From contig CAZUSO010000066.1 in the NCBI GenBank assembly GCA_964622775.1, forward strand, positions 1 to 15,685: a stretch of DNA of 15,685 bases. Direction: 5' to 3'. The position numbers and the translations under genes are program-made. The DNA is from CAZUSO01 sp964622775. GTDB lineage: Bacteria; Bacteroidota; Bacteroidia; Chitinophagales; Chitinophagaceae. Positions 1 through 8,426 of this stretch are shown piece after piece; within the stretch, counting starts at the first letter, position 1, and each line of letters opens with the position of its first letter. The notes beneath the pieces were generated by a model. That model did no database searches, was not told where the DNA came from, and saw only the letters and a list, made by a program, of their open reading frames with translations.

Positions 1-39
1 AGACGCTATCGCTGAATATCAATACCTTATATTAAAATA

Positions 40-53
40 GTGTCAAACTTGAG
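40..53 (+). repeat. 14-bp sequence, inverted copy at right window edge
   Basis: GTGTCAAACTTGAG here is the exact reverse complement of 15632-15645. Both copies lie within about 55 bases of a window end and point in opposite directions, and the flanking sequences do not match beyond 14 bp. This could be the edge of repeated or insertion-sequence DNA flanking the segment, or coincidence. No transposase is visible. Confidence 0.4.
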
Positions 54-83
54 CGAGCCTTTAAAAGACCTGCCTTTATTCAT

Positions 84-123
84 GGAGCATGACACGGAGT
101 AAGTGTTATGTTGTCATTGCTCC
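84..123. repeat. Imperfect hairpin (inverted repeat)
   Basis: GGAGCATGACA at 84-94 pairs with TGTCATTGCTCC at 112-123, with one bulged T and a 17-base loop. There is no T-run right after it on either strand, so it is not a typical intrinsic terminator. It may be part of a transcript end from a gene left of the window, or a repeat element. Confidence 0.45.
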
Positions 124-151
124 GCTCCAAAAGTTGGCCCCCAGACTGTGG

Positions 152-174
152 AGATTTCTTCTACGCAGAAATCT
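152..174. repeat. Perfect 8-bp stem hairpin
   Basis: AGATTTCT at 152-159 and AGAAATCT at 167-174 are perfect reverse complements around a 7-base loop. No T-run follows on the plus strand. It lies about 150 bases before uvrB, so it belongs either to a 3' end of upstream transcription or to an untranslated RNA; the role is unknown. Confidence 0.45.
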
Positions 175-313
175 TAATCAAATCGCTTTGCAATATGGAA
201 TTTCTTTAGTCGATGCCACGTTTTTACCGTACCAATAACCATAGGTACGACAATTTGGAATGCCCCCGTTTTGGTCGCACATTTTTCAAAACGTACCGGC
301 GCTTATATTTTCT

Positions 314-321
314 TAACTTCG
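314..321 (+). promoter_or_regulatory. Candidate uvrB -7 element (TAACTTCG)
   Basis: TAACTTCG differs by one base from the Bacteroidota -7 consensus TAnnTTTG and ends four bases before the uvrB ATG, which would give a nearly leaderless mRNA. The same close placement is seen before the rhomboid and TPR genes in this window. No clear -33 TTTG lies at the right distance. I saw no recognisable LexA-type operator. Confidence 0.35.
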
Positions 322-325
322 CATA

Positions 326-2365
326 ATGTTTCAGATAGCACGTCCATATCAGCCGGCAGGCGATCAACCCGACGCCATCCGGGAGCTGTCTAAGGGCATT
401 ATTGAGGGGGAAAAATTTCAGACTTTACTTGGGGTTACCGGCTCGGGAAAGACTTTCACTATGGCCAATGTTATTCAGAAGGTGCAGCGTCCCACCCTCG
501 TACTCACGCATAACAAAACACTGGTTGCGCAACTTTACGGAGAGTTTCGTCAGTTCTTTCCGGAAAATATGGTGGAATATTTCGTGTCCTATTACGACTA
601 TTATCAACCGGAAGCCTATTTGCCCACCAGTGATACTTATATTGAAAAGGACCTGGCCATCAATGAAGAGCTGGAAAAGCTGCGCCTGCGTACTACCAGC
701 GACCTGCTGAGCGGGCGCCGCGATATCATTGTTGTTGCATCCGTAAGCTGCATTTACGGAACGGGTAATCCTACCGAATATGAAAACAGCATTATCCGTA
801 TCAATGTAGGCGATAATATCGGCCGAAATGCTTTTTTACACAGCTTAGTGAATGCCTTATACCACCGGAGCCAGGGCGATTTCGAGCGGGGCAGCTTCCG
901 CGTAAAGGGCGATACGGTTGACATCAATCTGCCTTATGTTGACGCAGGCACATTCGGTTTTCGGATTACTTTTTTCGGTGATGAAATCGAAGACATAGAA
1001 ACCTTTGAACCACATACCGGGAAACGCATCAGCAAGATGCAGCATGCCGCCATCTTTCCTGCTAATATGTATGTGGCGCCACGTGACATGATGGGGCAAA
1101 TCGTCCGGGAAATACAGGATGAAATGTATGGGCAGGAAACGTATTTTAAAAGCATTCATAAAAATATTGAAGCACAACGGATCAAAGAACGGGTCAGTTA
1201 CGACCTGGAAATGATCCAGGAGCTGGGCTATTGCAGCGGCATCGAAAATTATTCCCGTTTCCTTGATCGCCGGAAACCCGGTGAGCGCCCGTTTTGCCTG
1301 ATTGATTATTTTCCCAAAGATTATTTGCTGATTATTGACGAAAGTCATGTTACCATTCCGCAGATCAGCGGAATGTATGGGGGCGACCGTTCCCGGAAAA
1401 TGAATTTAGTGGATTTTGGCTTCCGTTTACCTTCTGCGCTGGACAACCGGCCGCTGAATTTTTACGAATTTGAATCCATGCTCAACCAGGTTGTTTTTGT
1501 CAGCGCCACACCCGGAAAATACGAACTGGAGCATACCGGAGGTGTTGTTGTGGAGCAGGTGGTACGCCCGACCGGCCTGCTGGATCCACCTATAGAAGTG
1601 CGGCCGTCTATGAACCAAATCGATGACCTGTTAGATGAGATAGACCGGCGCATCACAAAAGGAGATCGCGTGCTGGTAACTACCCTCACCAAACGCATGG
1701 CCGAAGAATTAGATAAATACCTGAAACGTATCAATATCAATTCCCGCTATATTCACAGTGAAGTGGACACGCTGGAACGTGTGGAGATATTGCGGGATCT
1801 GCGTTTAGGCAATATCGACGTATTGGTTGGCGTTAACCTGCTGCGTGAAGGGCTGGATCTTCCGGAAGTTTCATTAGTGGCCATACTGGATGCCGACAAA
1901 GAAGGCTTTTTACGGGACGAACGTTCCCTGACCCAAATGGCAGGACGCGCCGCACGGAATGTGGACGGCCTGGTTATTTTTTACGGGGATAAAATAACGG
2001 ATAGCATGCAACGCACTATTGATGAAACTGCCCGAAGAAGAGAAAAGCAAATTGCCTATAACTTAGAACACCACATTACCCCTAAAACGGTTATTAAATC
2101 CGTAGAGCAGATCATGAAGCAAACATCGGTGCTGGATATTAAAGGTTATGATGAGCATAATGCCTATGCCGCAGATAACGAAGAAAGCGCTACGCTTGCT
2201 GCTGAAGATGAAGTAATATATGGAAATCGTGAGGCTTTGGGAAAAGCCATTCAACAAACTAAAAAAGAAATGGAAAAAGCAGCGAAAGACTTAGATTTCA
2301 TGGAAGCGGCACGCTTGCGGGACAGGATGTTTGAACTGCAAAACCAATTAGCAAACAAGCAATAA
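326..2365 (+). CDS. uvrB: Excinuclease ABC subunit B (UvrB)
   Basis: UvrB is the damage-verifying helicase-like subunit of cytoplasmic UvrABC nucleotide excision repair. It receives DNA from UvrA, opens the strand around the lesion, and recruits UvrC for incision. Visible motifs: Walker A GVTGSGKT at residues 36-43; the lesion-probing beta-hairpin at about 90-112, rich in tyrosines (YYDYYQPEAYLP); Walker B-type DESH at 338-341; helicase motif VI QMAGRAARN at 537-545; and a C-terminal UVR motif at about 644-679, which in the family contacts UvrC and UvrA. The length of 679 residues is normal and every core motif is present. The start chosen is the first ATG, giving the usual N-terminus (AGDQPDAI follows shortly). 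It is the first gene of a tight three-gene plus-strand run; the next gene starts 18 bases after its stop. Confidence 0.98.
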   Translation: MFQIARPYQPAGDQPDAIRELSKGIIEGEKFQTLLGVTGSGKTFTMANVIQKVQRPTLVLTHNKTLVAQLYGEFRQFFPENMVEYFVSYYDYYQPEAYLPTSDTYIEKDLAINEELEKLRLRTTSDLLSGRRDIIVVASVSCIYGTGNPTEYENSIIRINVGDNIGRNAFLHSLVNALYHRSQGDFERGSFRVKGDTVDINLPYVDAGTFGFRITFFGDEIEDIETFEPHTGKRISKMQHAAIFPANMYVAPRDMMGQIVREIQDEMYGQETYFKSIHKNIEAQRIKERVSYDLEMIQELGYCSGIENYSRFLDRRKPGERPFCLIDYFPKDYLLIIDESHVTIPQISGMYGGDRSRKMNLVDFGFRLPSALDNRPLNFYEFESMLNQVVFVSATPGKYELEHTGGVVVEQVVRPTGLLDPPIEVRPSMNQIDDLLDEIDRRITKGDRVLVTTLTKRMAEELDKYLKRININSRYIHSEVDTLERVEILRDLRLGNIDVLVGVNLLREGLDLPEVSLVAILDADKEGFLRDERSLTQMAGRAARNVDGLVIFYGDKITDSMQRTIDETARRREKQIAYNLEHHITPKTVIKSVEQIMKQTSVLDIKGYDEHNAYAADNEESATLAAEDEVIYGNREALGKAIQQTKKEMEKAAKDLDFMEAARLRDRMFELQNQLANKQ

Positions 2366-2383
2366 CAAAAAATACAACAAGCC

Positions 2384-2692
2384 ATGATCATTTACAATGT
2401 TACCATAAAAGTAACGCCTGAAATAGCTAATACATACCTGCAATGGTTACAGGACGAACATTTGCCGGATATGATGCGCACGGGGCTTTTCAGCACTTAC
2501 CGGTTATGCAGACTGCTGGAGCCGCCTGACCCGGAAGGAACCACTTACGTAGTCCAATATCATTGCGACAGCATGGAATGTTATCAAAGCTATATAGCGG
2601 AGCACAGCCAGGATATGCGACAAAAAGGGCTGGATAAATTTGGTAATAAGATGGTGGCTTTTCGCACCATTATGGAATTAATCCACGAATAA
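2384..2692 (+). CDS. DUF4286 family protein
   Basis: This 102-residue soluble protein matches my memory of DUF4286, a small family of Bacteroidota without a known function. Seen directly: an N-terminal strand MIIYNVTIKV, an acidic-aromatic segment WLQDEHLPDMM at about 21-31, TYVVQYH near the middle, and a C-terminal KMVAFRTIMELI. The alternating strands and helices suggest a small ferredoxin-like alpha/beta fold, similar to dimeric monooxygenase or EthD-like proteins, but this is inference. There is no signal peptide or membrane segment. It sits 18 bases after uvrB and 34 bases before the YjjG-type nucleotidase on the same strand, so the three are probably co-transcribed. No Shine-Dalgarno precedes the ATG. 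Confidence 0.85.
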   Translation: MIIYNVTIKVTPEIANTYLQWLQDEHLPDMMRTGLFSTYRLCRLLEPPDPEGTTYVVQYHCDSMECYQSYIAEHSQDMRQKGLDKFGNKMVAFRTIMELIHE

Positions 2693-2726
2693 AAATAGTT
2701 TCAGGCAAGATTGAATCTGTCCAATT

Positions 2727-3425
2727 ATGAAGCAATATAAGCACCTGTTTTTCGATCTGGATCATACCCTTTGGGATTTTGAAAGCAACTCGGCAATCAC
2801 CCTGCAAATCTTATACGATGAATTTCAGCTTCCGGAGCGCGGTATTGCCTCTTTTGAAAACTTCCGCGGTATTTACGAAGGACATAACGAGCGCTTATGG
2901 GAACGCTACCGTAAGGGTTTTATCCGGCGGGAGGAGCTGCGCTGGAAGCGGATGTGGCATACCCTGCTTGATTTCAGAATAGGCGATGAAAAACTGGCGC
3001 GTGCCATGAGCGAGATATATCTGGATCACCTCCCCAATCAGGGATTACTGATGCCTTATGCAACCGAAGTGTTGGATTATTGCCGGGACAAAGCCTACAA
3101 AATACATTTGATCACGAATGGCTTTGAAGCTACACAATGGAAAAAAATGCGCACTTCCGGAATTGATCATTACTTCCAGGCGGTAATCACCTCGGAAGGC
3201 AGTAACAGCCTGAAGCCGCACCGGGATATTTTTCAGCATGCTATTGATATTACCGGCGCGCTGGTAACAGAAAGCCTGATGATCGGTGATGCGCTGGAGA
3301 TTGATGTATTGGGCGCAAAACAATTTGGCATGGATCAGGTATATTTTAATCCGGCTAAAACCAGCCATGAAGAAATGGTCACTTACGAGATCAGCAGCCT
3401 GACTGAACTGAAAGATATCCTGTAA
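2727..3425 (+). CDS. HAD hydrolase, YjjG-type pyrimidine nucleotidase
   Basis: This is a cytoplasmic HAD-superfamily phosphatase of subfamily IA. Residues and length (232) fit the YjjG group, which dephosphorylates non-canonical pyrimidine nucleotides such as 5-substituted dUMP analogues and keeps them out of DNA. All four HAD motifs are present: DLDHT at 10-14 (nucleophile Asp10, acid/base Asp12), ITNGF at 129-133, Lys163 in SLKPHRDIF, and GD at 187-188 with Asp193. The helical cap lies between motifs I and II. Its place behind uvrB suggests a shared role in protecting DNA, though the linkage could be simple operon chance. Other HAD-IA substrates, such as phosphoglycolate, cannot be excluded. 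It converges on murB with an 18-base gap. TGTAAA/TTTACA at 3421-3426 and 3437-3442 form only a weak stem. Confidence 0.85.
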   Translation: MKQYKHLFFDLDHTLWDFESNSAITLQILYDEFQLPERGIASFENFRGIYEGHNERLWERYRKGFIRREELRWKRMWHTLLDFRIGDEKLARAMSEIYLDHLPNQGLLMPYATEVLDYCRDKAYKIHLITNGFEATQWKKMRTSGIDHYFQAVITSEGSNSLKPHRDIFQHAIDITGALVTESLMIGDALEIDVLGAKQFGMDQVYFNPAKTSHEEMVTYEISSLTELKDIL

Positions 3426-3443
3426 ACGATGCGGAATTTACAC

Positions 3444-4460
3444 TCAAATGATCTGTACTTCAGGAGCCAGTGTAATGCCGAATTTTTCAGCAACGGATGC
3501 GATAATCTCGGCGGACAACTGACTAATATCCCTGCCCGATGCTCCGCCGTAATTTACCAAAACCAATGCCTGCAATGGATGTACACCGTAATTTCCCCTA
3601 CGGAAGCCCTTCCATCCGCATTGCTCGATCAGCCAGCCGGCCGGAATTTTCATCGTAGTATCTGAAATCTTGTATGCCGGCATATCGGGATATGCAGCAG
3701 GCAGATGCTTGAATTGTGCTATATCAATCTCCGGGTTTTTAAAAAAGCTGCCTGCATTTCCGACAATGGACGGATCCGGCAATTTGGATCTTCGGATATT
3801 GATAACAGCATCGCTTACTGCACGGACAGACAATGTTTCTATGCGCATCCTTTCAAGCTCCTGACGAATATTTCCGTAGGTAATATGAAATTGCGGCGAT
3901 TTACTTAATTTGAATATGACTCCGGTAATGATTACTTTTCCTTTCAGCGCCTGCTTAAAAATACTGTCACGATATCCAAACCCGCAATCCCGGTTAGCAC
4001 GTGTTTCAAAACAGTGCGCATCAATATTCCAATAAATGACCGACTCAATGGCGTCCTTCACTTCTACACCATAAGCACCGATATTCTGCATCGGGGCGGC
4101 GCCTACAGTACCCGGAATCAGGGAAAGGTTTTCAATCCCCGCAAGCTGATGCTGCACGCAATACAGGACGAACTGATGCCAGACTTCACCGGCGGCAACC
4201 TTCAGCCAAACTGCCTCCTGATCTTCCTTTATTTTCTGAATGCCGGTGATCCGGTTATGCAGCACCCAGCGGTCGGTATTTTTTGTAAAGAGGATATTGC
4301 TGCCGCCGCCCAGTACCATGATTTTCTTTATGGCATCGCCATATTCATACAATGTTTCTAAATCGTTTTCCGTACACAGCACGGAATATCTTTCCGCAAA
4401 TACATGCATACCGAAAGTATTCAGGGATTGCAGGGAAAAATTTTCTTGAACTGTCAGCAT
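3444..4460 (-). CDS. murB: UDP-N-acetylenolpyruvoylglucosamine reductase (MurB)
   Basis: MurB uses FAD and NADPH to reduce UDP-GlcNAc-enolpyruvate to UDP-MurNAc, the second committed step of peptidoglycan precursor synthesis in the cytoplasm. The FAD-binding signatures are clear: VLGGGSN at 49-55 and IPGTVGAAPMQNIGAYG at 115-131. Catalytic candidates are Arg164 in GYRDSIFK, the proton-donating Ser238 in GNAGSFFKNP, and Glu334 in LAPEV. The length of 338 residues and the insert between the FAD domain and the C-terminal domain fit type I MurB (Escherichia coli-like). The start ATG gives the normal N-terminus (NFSLQSLNTFG). It appears to be transcribed alone, being separated from the lipoprotein gene upstream by a terminator and convergent with the HAD gene. 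No Shine-Dalgarno is visible. Confidence 0.97.
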   Translation of the reverse strand: MLTVQENFSLQSLNTFGMHVFAERYSVLCTENDLETLYEYGDAIKKIMVLGGGSNILFTKNTDRWVLHNRITGIQKIKEDQEAVWLKVAAGEVWHQFVLYCVQHQLAGIENLSLIPGTVGAAPMQNIGAYGVEVKDAIESVIYWNIDAHCFETRANRDCGFGYRDSIFKQALKGKVIITGVIFKLSKSPQFHITYGNIRQELERMRIETLSVRAVSDAVINIRRSKLPDPSIVGNAGSFFKNPEIDIAQFKHLPAAYPDMPAYKISDTTMKIPAGWLIEQCGWKGFRRGNYGVHPLQALVLVNYGGASGRDISQLSAEIIASVAEKFGITLAPEVQII

Positions 4461-4603
4461 AGAATAATCAATAGAAATGCTTTGGTCAAAAGGAATGTTA
4501 AGTCAAAATGAAAAATAACCAAAGTGCTGATAATTTATTTAATAAAATTTAAGCATACAGGTAAAAAGCGCTAAACTTAACAGCAGGAACAATTGTAGTA
4601 ATG

Positions 4604-4639
4604 AAAACAAAAAACCCCATGAAAGTTCACAGGGCTTTT
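4604..4639 (-). terminator. Intrinsic terminator after lipoprotein gene
   Basis: On the minus strand a roughly 12-13-bp stem (4626-4638 with 4611-4623, a few G-U pairs) with a very short loop is followed by TTGTTTTC. It lies about 20 bases beyond the lipoprotein stop codon. The plus-strand copy is also followed by a T-rich run, so it may work both ways. It separates the surface-protein pair from murB. Confidence 0.8.
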
Positions 4640-4658
4640 GCTATTATTTTTTAACCAG

Positions 4659-5816
4659 TTAAAATTTGTAAGATCCGCTGATTGACGGAACGGCTGCCCC
4701 GCCTACCGTATCTAAGATAGGCGAGCATTCCATTTGCCCGTTAACATTATACACCCACCGGGTTCCTCCGTCGGCTGTGTCAAGCGCATACAGATTTTTA
4801 TCAAAACCACCGATATATACGGTGCCGCCATAAACTAAGGGAGAAGACCGGATCAGGCCAAAGGTCAGTTTTTTCCAGTGAATATTTCCATCAATAATGT
4901 CCACACAATACAGATTGAAATCATAACAACCAAAATATACATACTGATTATCCACGGCAGGCGATGATACTATCCGGTCGCTGGTTTTTACTTTCCAGCG
5001 TTCCAGTCCCGTAGTGGAATCAATGGAATAAAAATAGCGGTCATTGCTGCCTACCAGCACATTTCCACCGATAGCAATCGGAGAGCTTCGTACCTGACCG
5101 CCGGTAAGAAATGCCCAGTTTTGTGTTCCGTCATTAGTATTTACAGAATACAAATTGCCATTATCGTTACCGATATACAGGAATTTATCACTTACCACGC
5201 AGGGAGAGGAATAAAAGGCTCCGTCAGTTCCAGGCGTAAAAGTCCAGATAGGAGCTCCGTTTTCCACATTCAAAGCCATTACTTTATTATTTATAGTAGC
5301 AATAAACAGACCCATTTCACTCAACCCTTCAATAGCATGTACAGTAGGAGAAGCCTCCATCTGCCCGTCTATCGGGCGCTGCCATAATGGATCACCAAGA
5401 ATGTCGTCAGGGTTAAGGGCATACACCGTATCATTTTGCACCGGTACAATCAGGCGATCCTCATAGCCGAGAGGCGTTGCATAAATACCTGAATAGAATT
5501 CTCTTTTGGCAAGCTGTTTGCCATATTGAGGATCCAACACATACAGCGTACCCGCAATAGTACCGATATACAGGCTGCCTTTGAAGAGTACGGGCGTTGC
5601 ATGCACCGGAGCGTCGGCCTGAAATTCCCATTTGCGCTTACCGGTTTCCTTATCTAAGGCATACACTATCCTGTTATTACTGCTTACGAAGATCGTGCTG
5701 GTATATACATCGGGGAAAGGTTGGTCCGGACTGTATTCTTTGCTGCATGAACTCAACGTTGACATTGCTATGGCTGCTATGGCAGAGAAAGATAAAAGGC
5801 GTTTAATCAGATTCAT
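4659..5816 (-). CDS. PQQ-like beta-propeller repeat lipoprotein
   Basis: The 385-residue protein starts with a lipoprotein signal: basic MNLIKR, a hydrophobic stretch, then lipobox LSSC with the lipidated Cys24. Eight repeats follow with about 40-residue spacing. Each has a pattern close to LYALD..TG...W (at about 53, 93, 133, 181, 224, 265, 304 and 344), often preceded by SSP. This predicts an eight-bladed propeller of the PQQ-like/BamB type. Such repeats do not by themselves show PQQ binding, and no catalytic dehydrogenase residues are recognisable, so a scaffold or binding role at the periplasmic face or cell surface is more likely. It lies 87 bases downstream of the T9SS protein on the same strand, with only a weak hairpin (5895-5911) between them, so co-transcription is plausible. 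Confidence 0.9.
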   Translation of the reverse strand: MNLIKRLLSFSAIAAIAMSTLSSCSKEYSPDQPFPDVYTSTIFVSSNNRIVYALDKETGKRKWEFQADAPVHATPVLFKGSLYIGTIAGTLYVLDPQYGKQLAKREFYSGIYATPLGYEDRLIVPVQNDTVYALNPDDILGDPLWQRPIDGQMEASPTVHAIEGLSEMGLFIATINNKVMALNVENGAPIWTFTPGTDGAFYSSPCVVSDKFLYIGNDNGNLYSVNTNDGTQNWAFLTGGQVRSSPIAIGGNVLVGSNDRYFYSIDSTTGLERWKVKTSDRIVSSPAVDNQYVYFGCYDFNLYCVDIIDGNIHWKKLTFGLIRSSPLVYGGTVYIGGFDKNLYALDTADGGTRWVYNVNGQMECSPILDTVGGAAVPSISGSYKF

Positions 5817-5903
5817 TCTTTTATTTTAATAAAACTCACAATAATAATTATTCTTCCTAAACTTTCAAAAGGATTTGGAAAAAAGATATACACATCCGGC
5901 AGC

Positions 5904-8426
5904 TTACCGGAGCAAACTTACATTACCGGTATAATTTTCCTGGTGATCACCATTTATAACAGCCGTAATCTGGTATATATACACGCCAACCGGCTGGTCT
6001 TTACCGTTCAGTTTGCCATCCCATCCGCGTCCGTTAAGGCTGGCTGTCTCAAATACTACCTGTCCCCAGCGATCAAATATCTGCATATTGAATACGGTAA
6101 TATTAGCGCCTAATAACTGACGAGGGAAGAAATAATCATTTACGCCATCTCCATTCGGAGTGAAGCTGTTCGGAATATCAAGATAGCAGCCCTTTTTCAC
6201 AATAATTTCATCAGTCGTTTTACAAACCACTTCGCGTGAAGCCACGGTCAGGCTATAGGTGCCGGGATGCACCACTTTCAAAAATGCGGTAGTATCCCCG
6301 GTGTTCCATAAGCTGCTGTATGTTGAAGGCTGTGAGACAAGATTATGCAAAATAACCGGCGACCCGTTTAAACACAGTGAGGTGTCATTACCCAAATTAA
6401 CCACCGGATAAGGGAATACATTAATTACATACTGTACATCCTTATCGGGGCAGGCCCGATAGGCTACGTTCAGATCCACAGTATAGATTCCGGGAGTTTC
6501 GTAAACATAAGATACAGGATCCTCATTCGGATAGCTGATCTGCCAGCTCGTGCCGTAATTCCAGTAAAGCGTATCGGCATGACTGCCTACAGCAGCAGCC
6601 AGAACGACTCGCTCGCCCACACAGATGCTGTCTTTGTCCGCAATGATCTTAACCACCTGAGGTGAATCAACAGTCACCTGTATCGAGGTCGAATCCATAC
6701 AACCCAATGACGTATAGCCGGTAAGCCGAACCGTATAAACCCCCTCAGCGGTATAAGCATGTGTTGTAATTTGCTGGTCGGTCACCAGAGGTGAATTGTC
6801 TCCAAAATCCCAGTTCCAGGTTGTGATATCGGCAGTATTGTTTGTATTAAAAATAAGCGGTATTCCGGTACAGGAAAGGGTGTCATTAGTATTAATACCC
6901 ACTTCATAAGTTGGCAGGCCTACCACAATATTGTAAAATTTCCGACATCCGTCCGGGTTCACCACTTTCACGGTATAGACACCTGTTCCCGCACTGCTGA
7001 AGGTGTCGCCATCCACGCTGTTAATGGTTGTCTGCAAAAGATTATCATCATTATCGTACCAATAGTAATCGTACTCAATACCGGTATTATCCTGGGGCAA
7101 TAACCATGCCTTACCATTCATCGTGTCGTGGCAGGGCGGAATTGATTCGCCGGTAAACTGTTCTGCAAACGGAACGACCTGCAAAGTATAAGCCAGGGTC
7201 TGGCTGCTTGCCAGGGGACAGCCATCATCGGTATAGGTAATATAAAAAGTATAATTGCCTTCCTCAGCATTCACCACATTCCACATGAAATGAACGACCG
7301 GGTTAGGCGTACCGTTATTATCTACCAGGATCGCGGCGCCATCAGGCAGGTTGGCCCAGCTCACGGTAACATTATCTCCATTCGGGTCAAAGCTGTTGAT
7401 ATCATAGGAGACCACGGCAGTCTGGCCTGCGCATACCTGGAACATTTCCTGTCCGTTAATGTCCACGATAGAAACATTTTCCGTATTTGTTATAGGGCCT
7501 TCCGGCGCATCATTATTACAATTATCCAAAATCACAAAAGTCATTTCACGCATGCTTGTTCCTACCAGAACGCCGTTGCGATATTCATTTACCGCATTCA
7601 CAACCACACAGTTTAAAACCAGGCTGGGTGTGAAGGTCATCTGGCCATTGGTACCGTTAAATGCATAGTCGCCGGGAAGGGTGGGCAAAGGATTTACGGC
7701 GGTATAAGGGGTATAGTAGGTGATATTTGTAGTTGCCGTTTCCATTGCCGGAACTAAACCGAAGGTCATGTCATCACCATCCGGATCAATGGCGCCAAGA
7801 CTGTAATTTTGATGCTTATTGACGCAAAAGAAAGGAGTCGGCAGGGAACTGAATAAAGGCGTACTGTTCGGACCTACCGTATTATTCAGTTTCGCTTCCA
7901 GGTACATCAGGGAAGAGCCTCCGTTTATATTGGCATTCCCGATAATATTGCTGCGACCCGCATTAGTTGCCGGAGTAGTGCTGATCTGCCCGGCAAATGC
8001 AAATTTCCAGTCAGTCGATTCCCCGGTCAGGGTAAAAATGCCTTCGTACACAAATATCCGGATACCCGGGATCGGATTATTGACATTGCTACAGGTGGTA
8101 TTGCCTGCTTCGTCCGGACAAACCGGCGTGATCTCAATATCGCTGAGCGCATTATTTATGGCAAGATTCTGGGACGTCACTAATGTAGCGCCGTTATACA
8201 GTCGAATCTGTGGAGTGGCTATTCCCAGTGCAGCGTATGCTCCGCCGGGAAAATTTGAGGCACAGTCTGCAAAAAAGCTTAGCGTTACCTTATAGGTATA
8301 AACATTGCCGGTGGTGGAAATATACGTATAACCCAACTCCCCGCCTAAAAGGTGGTTTGCCCGGGAAGTGCGGCTTAACACTAACAGTGTGGAAAGCAAC
8401 AGGAAGAATGGTAATATTCTTTTCAT
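5904..8426 (-). CDS. T9SS type B sorted PKD-domain surface protein
   Basis: This 840-residue exported protein has a Sec signal peptide (about 1-23, likely cut after SRA). The N-terminal module, from NHLLGGELGYTY to about residue 305, resembles one recurrent in large Bacteroidota surface proteins. It contains paired cysteines and an acidic DPDGDD turn at 214-219. A second Ig/cadherin-like module has DPNGDN at 347-352. PKD-like domains span about 505-587 (WNWDFGDNSP) and 590-671. A gliding-motility-associated C-terminal domain fills about 746-840, with SFTPNGDGVND, FDRWGQVVFE and GWDGKLNG followed by GVYIY. That last domain is the type B (CHU_C) sorting signal for outer-membrane translocation by the type IX system. 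A role in adhesion, motility or matrix is inferred; the ligand is unknown. No enzymatic domain is seen. Confidence 0.92.
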   Translation of the reverse strand: MKRILPFFLLLSTLLVLSRTSRANHLLGGELGYTYISTTGNVYTYKVTLSFFADCASNFPGGAYAALGIATPQIRLYNGATLVTSQNLAINNALSDIEITPVCPDEAGNTTCSNVNNPIPGIRIFVYEGIFTLTGESTDWKFAFAGQISTTPATNAGRSNIIGNANINGGSSLMYLEAKLNNTVGPNSTPLFSSLPTPFFCVNKHQNYSLGAIDPDGDDMTFGLVPAMETATTNITYYTPYTAVNPLPTLPGDYAFNGTNGQMTFTPSLVLNCVVVNAVNEYRNGVLVGTSMREMTFVILDNCNNDAPEGPITNTENVSIVDINGQEMFQVCAGQTAVVSYDINSFDPNGDNVTVSWANLPDGAAILVDNNGTPNPVVHFMWNVVNAEEGNYTFYITYTDDGCPLASSQTLAYTLQVVPFAEQFTGESIPPCHDTMNGKAWLLPQDNTGIEYDYYWYDNDDNLLQTTINSVDGDTFSSAGTGVYTVKVVNPDGCRKFYNIVVGLPTYEVGINTNDTLSCTGIPLIFNTNNTADITTWNWDFGDNSPLVTDQQITTHAYTAEGVYTVRLTGYTSLGCMDSTSIQVTVDSPQVVKIIADKDSICVGERVVLAAAVGSHADTLYWNYGTSWQISYPNEDPVSYVYETPGIYTVDLNVAYRACPDKDVQYVINVFPYPVVNLGNDTSLCLNGSPVILHNLVSQPSTYSSLWNTGDTTAFLKVVHPGTYSLTVASREVVCKTTDEIIVKKGCYLDIPNSFTPNGDGVNDYFFPRQLLGANITVFNMQIFDRWGQVVFETASLNGRGWDGKLNGKDQPVGVYIYQITAVINGDHQENYTGNVSLLR

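Larger units (their letters stand above)
1..325. other. Non-coding region upstream of uvrB
   Basis: No convincing gene is present. I see two hairpin-forming inverted repeats (listed separately), a short palindrome-like pair CGTACC/GGTACG at 228-233 and 244-249, and a promoter-like element next to uvrB. A minus-strand stretch (177-302) stays open for 42 codons, but it lacks a start near its beginning and that length is expected by chance. The left part may be the 3' flank of a gene outside the window or a decayed mobile-element edge; the sequence alone cannot decide. Confidence 0.6.

Noticed and set aside
27..83. Minus-strand 18-residue frame starting MNKGRSF, faintly like an insertion-sequence transposase start
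   Set aside because: Far too short, no continuation in other frames and no Shine-Dalgarno or promoter; the resemblance is not strong enough to call a pseudogene.
174..302. Minus-strand open stretch of 42 codons upstream of uvrB, looking like a gene remnant
   Set aside because: It has no start codon near its beginning, no promoter or ribosome site, and a length expected by chance; I recognise no family in the translation.
857..1348. 163-codon minus-strand open frame inside uvrB
   Set aside because: It overlaps a certain gene on the other strand, its translation has no recognisable domain, and it has no promoter; a shadow frame.
3421..3442. TGTAAA/TTTACA stem between the HAD gene and murB as a terminator
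   Set aside because: Only six A/T-rich pairs, partly inside the coding end, and no T-run; too weak to call.
4659..5816. Reading the propeller lipoprotein as a PQQ-dependent alcohol dehydrogenase or as BamB
   Set aside because: No catalytic or PQQ-contacting residues can be recognised, and repeat similarity alone does not establish BamB; only the fold class is supported.
5895..5911. TCCGG/CCGGA hairpin after the T9SS protein stop as a terminator
   Set aside because: Only five pairs, and the T-run starts about a dozen bases after the stem; at most a weak attenuator, so not listed as a terminator.
7819..8295. 158-codon plus-strand frame inside the T9SS protein gene
   Set aside because: Antisense shadow of a clear coding region with signal peptide and conserved N-terminal module; no independent signal.
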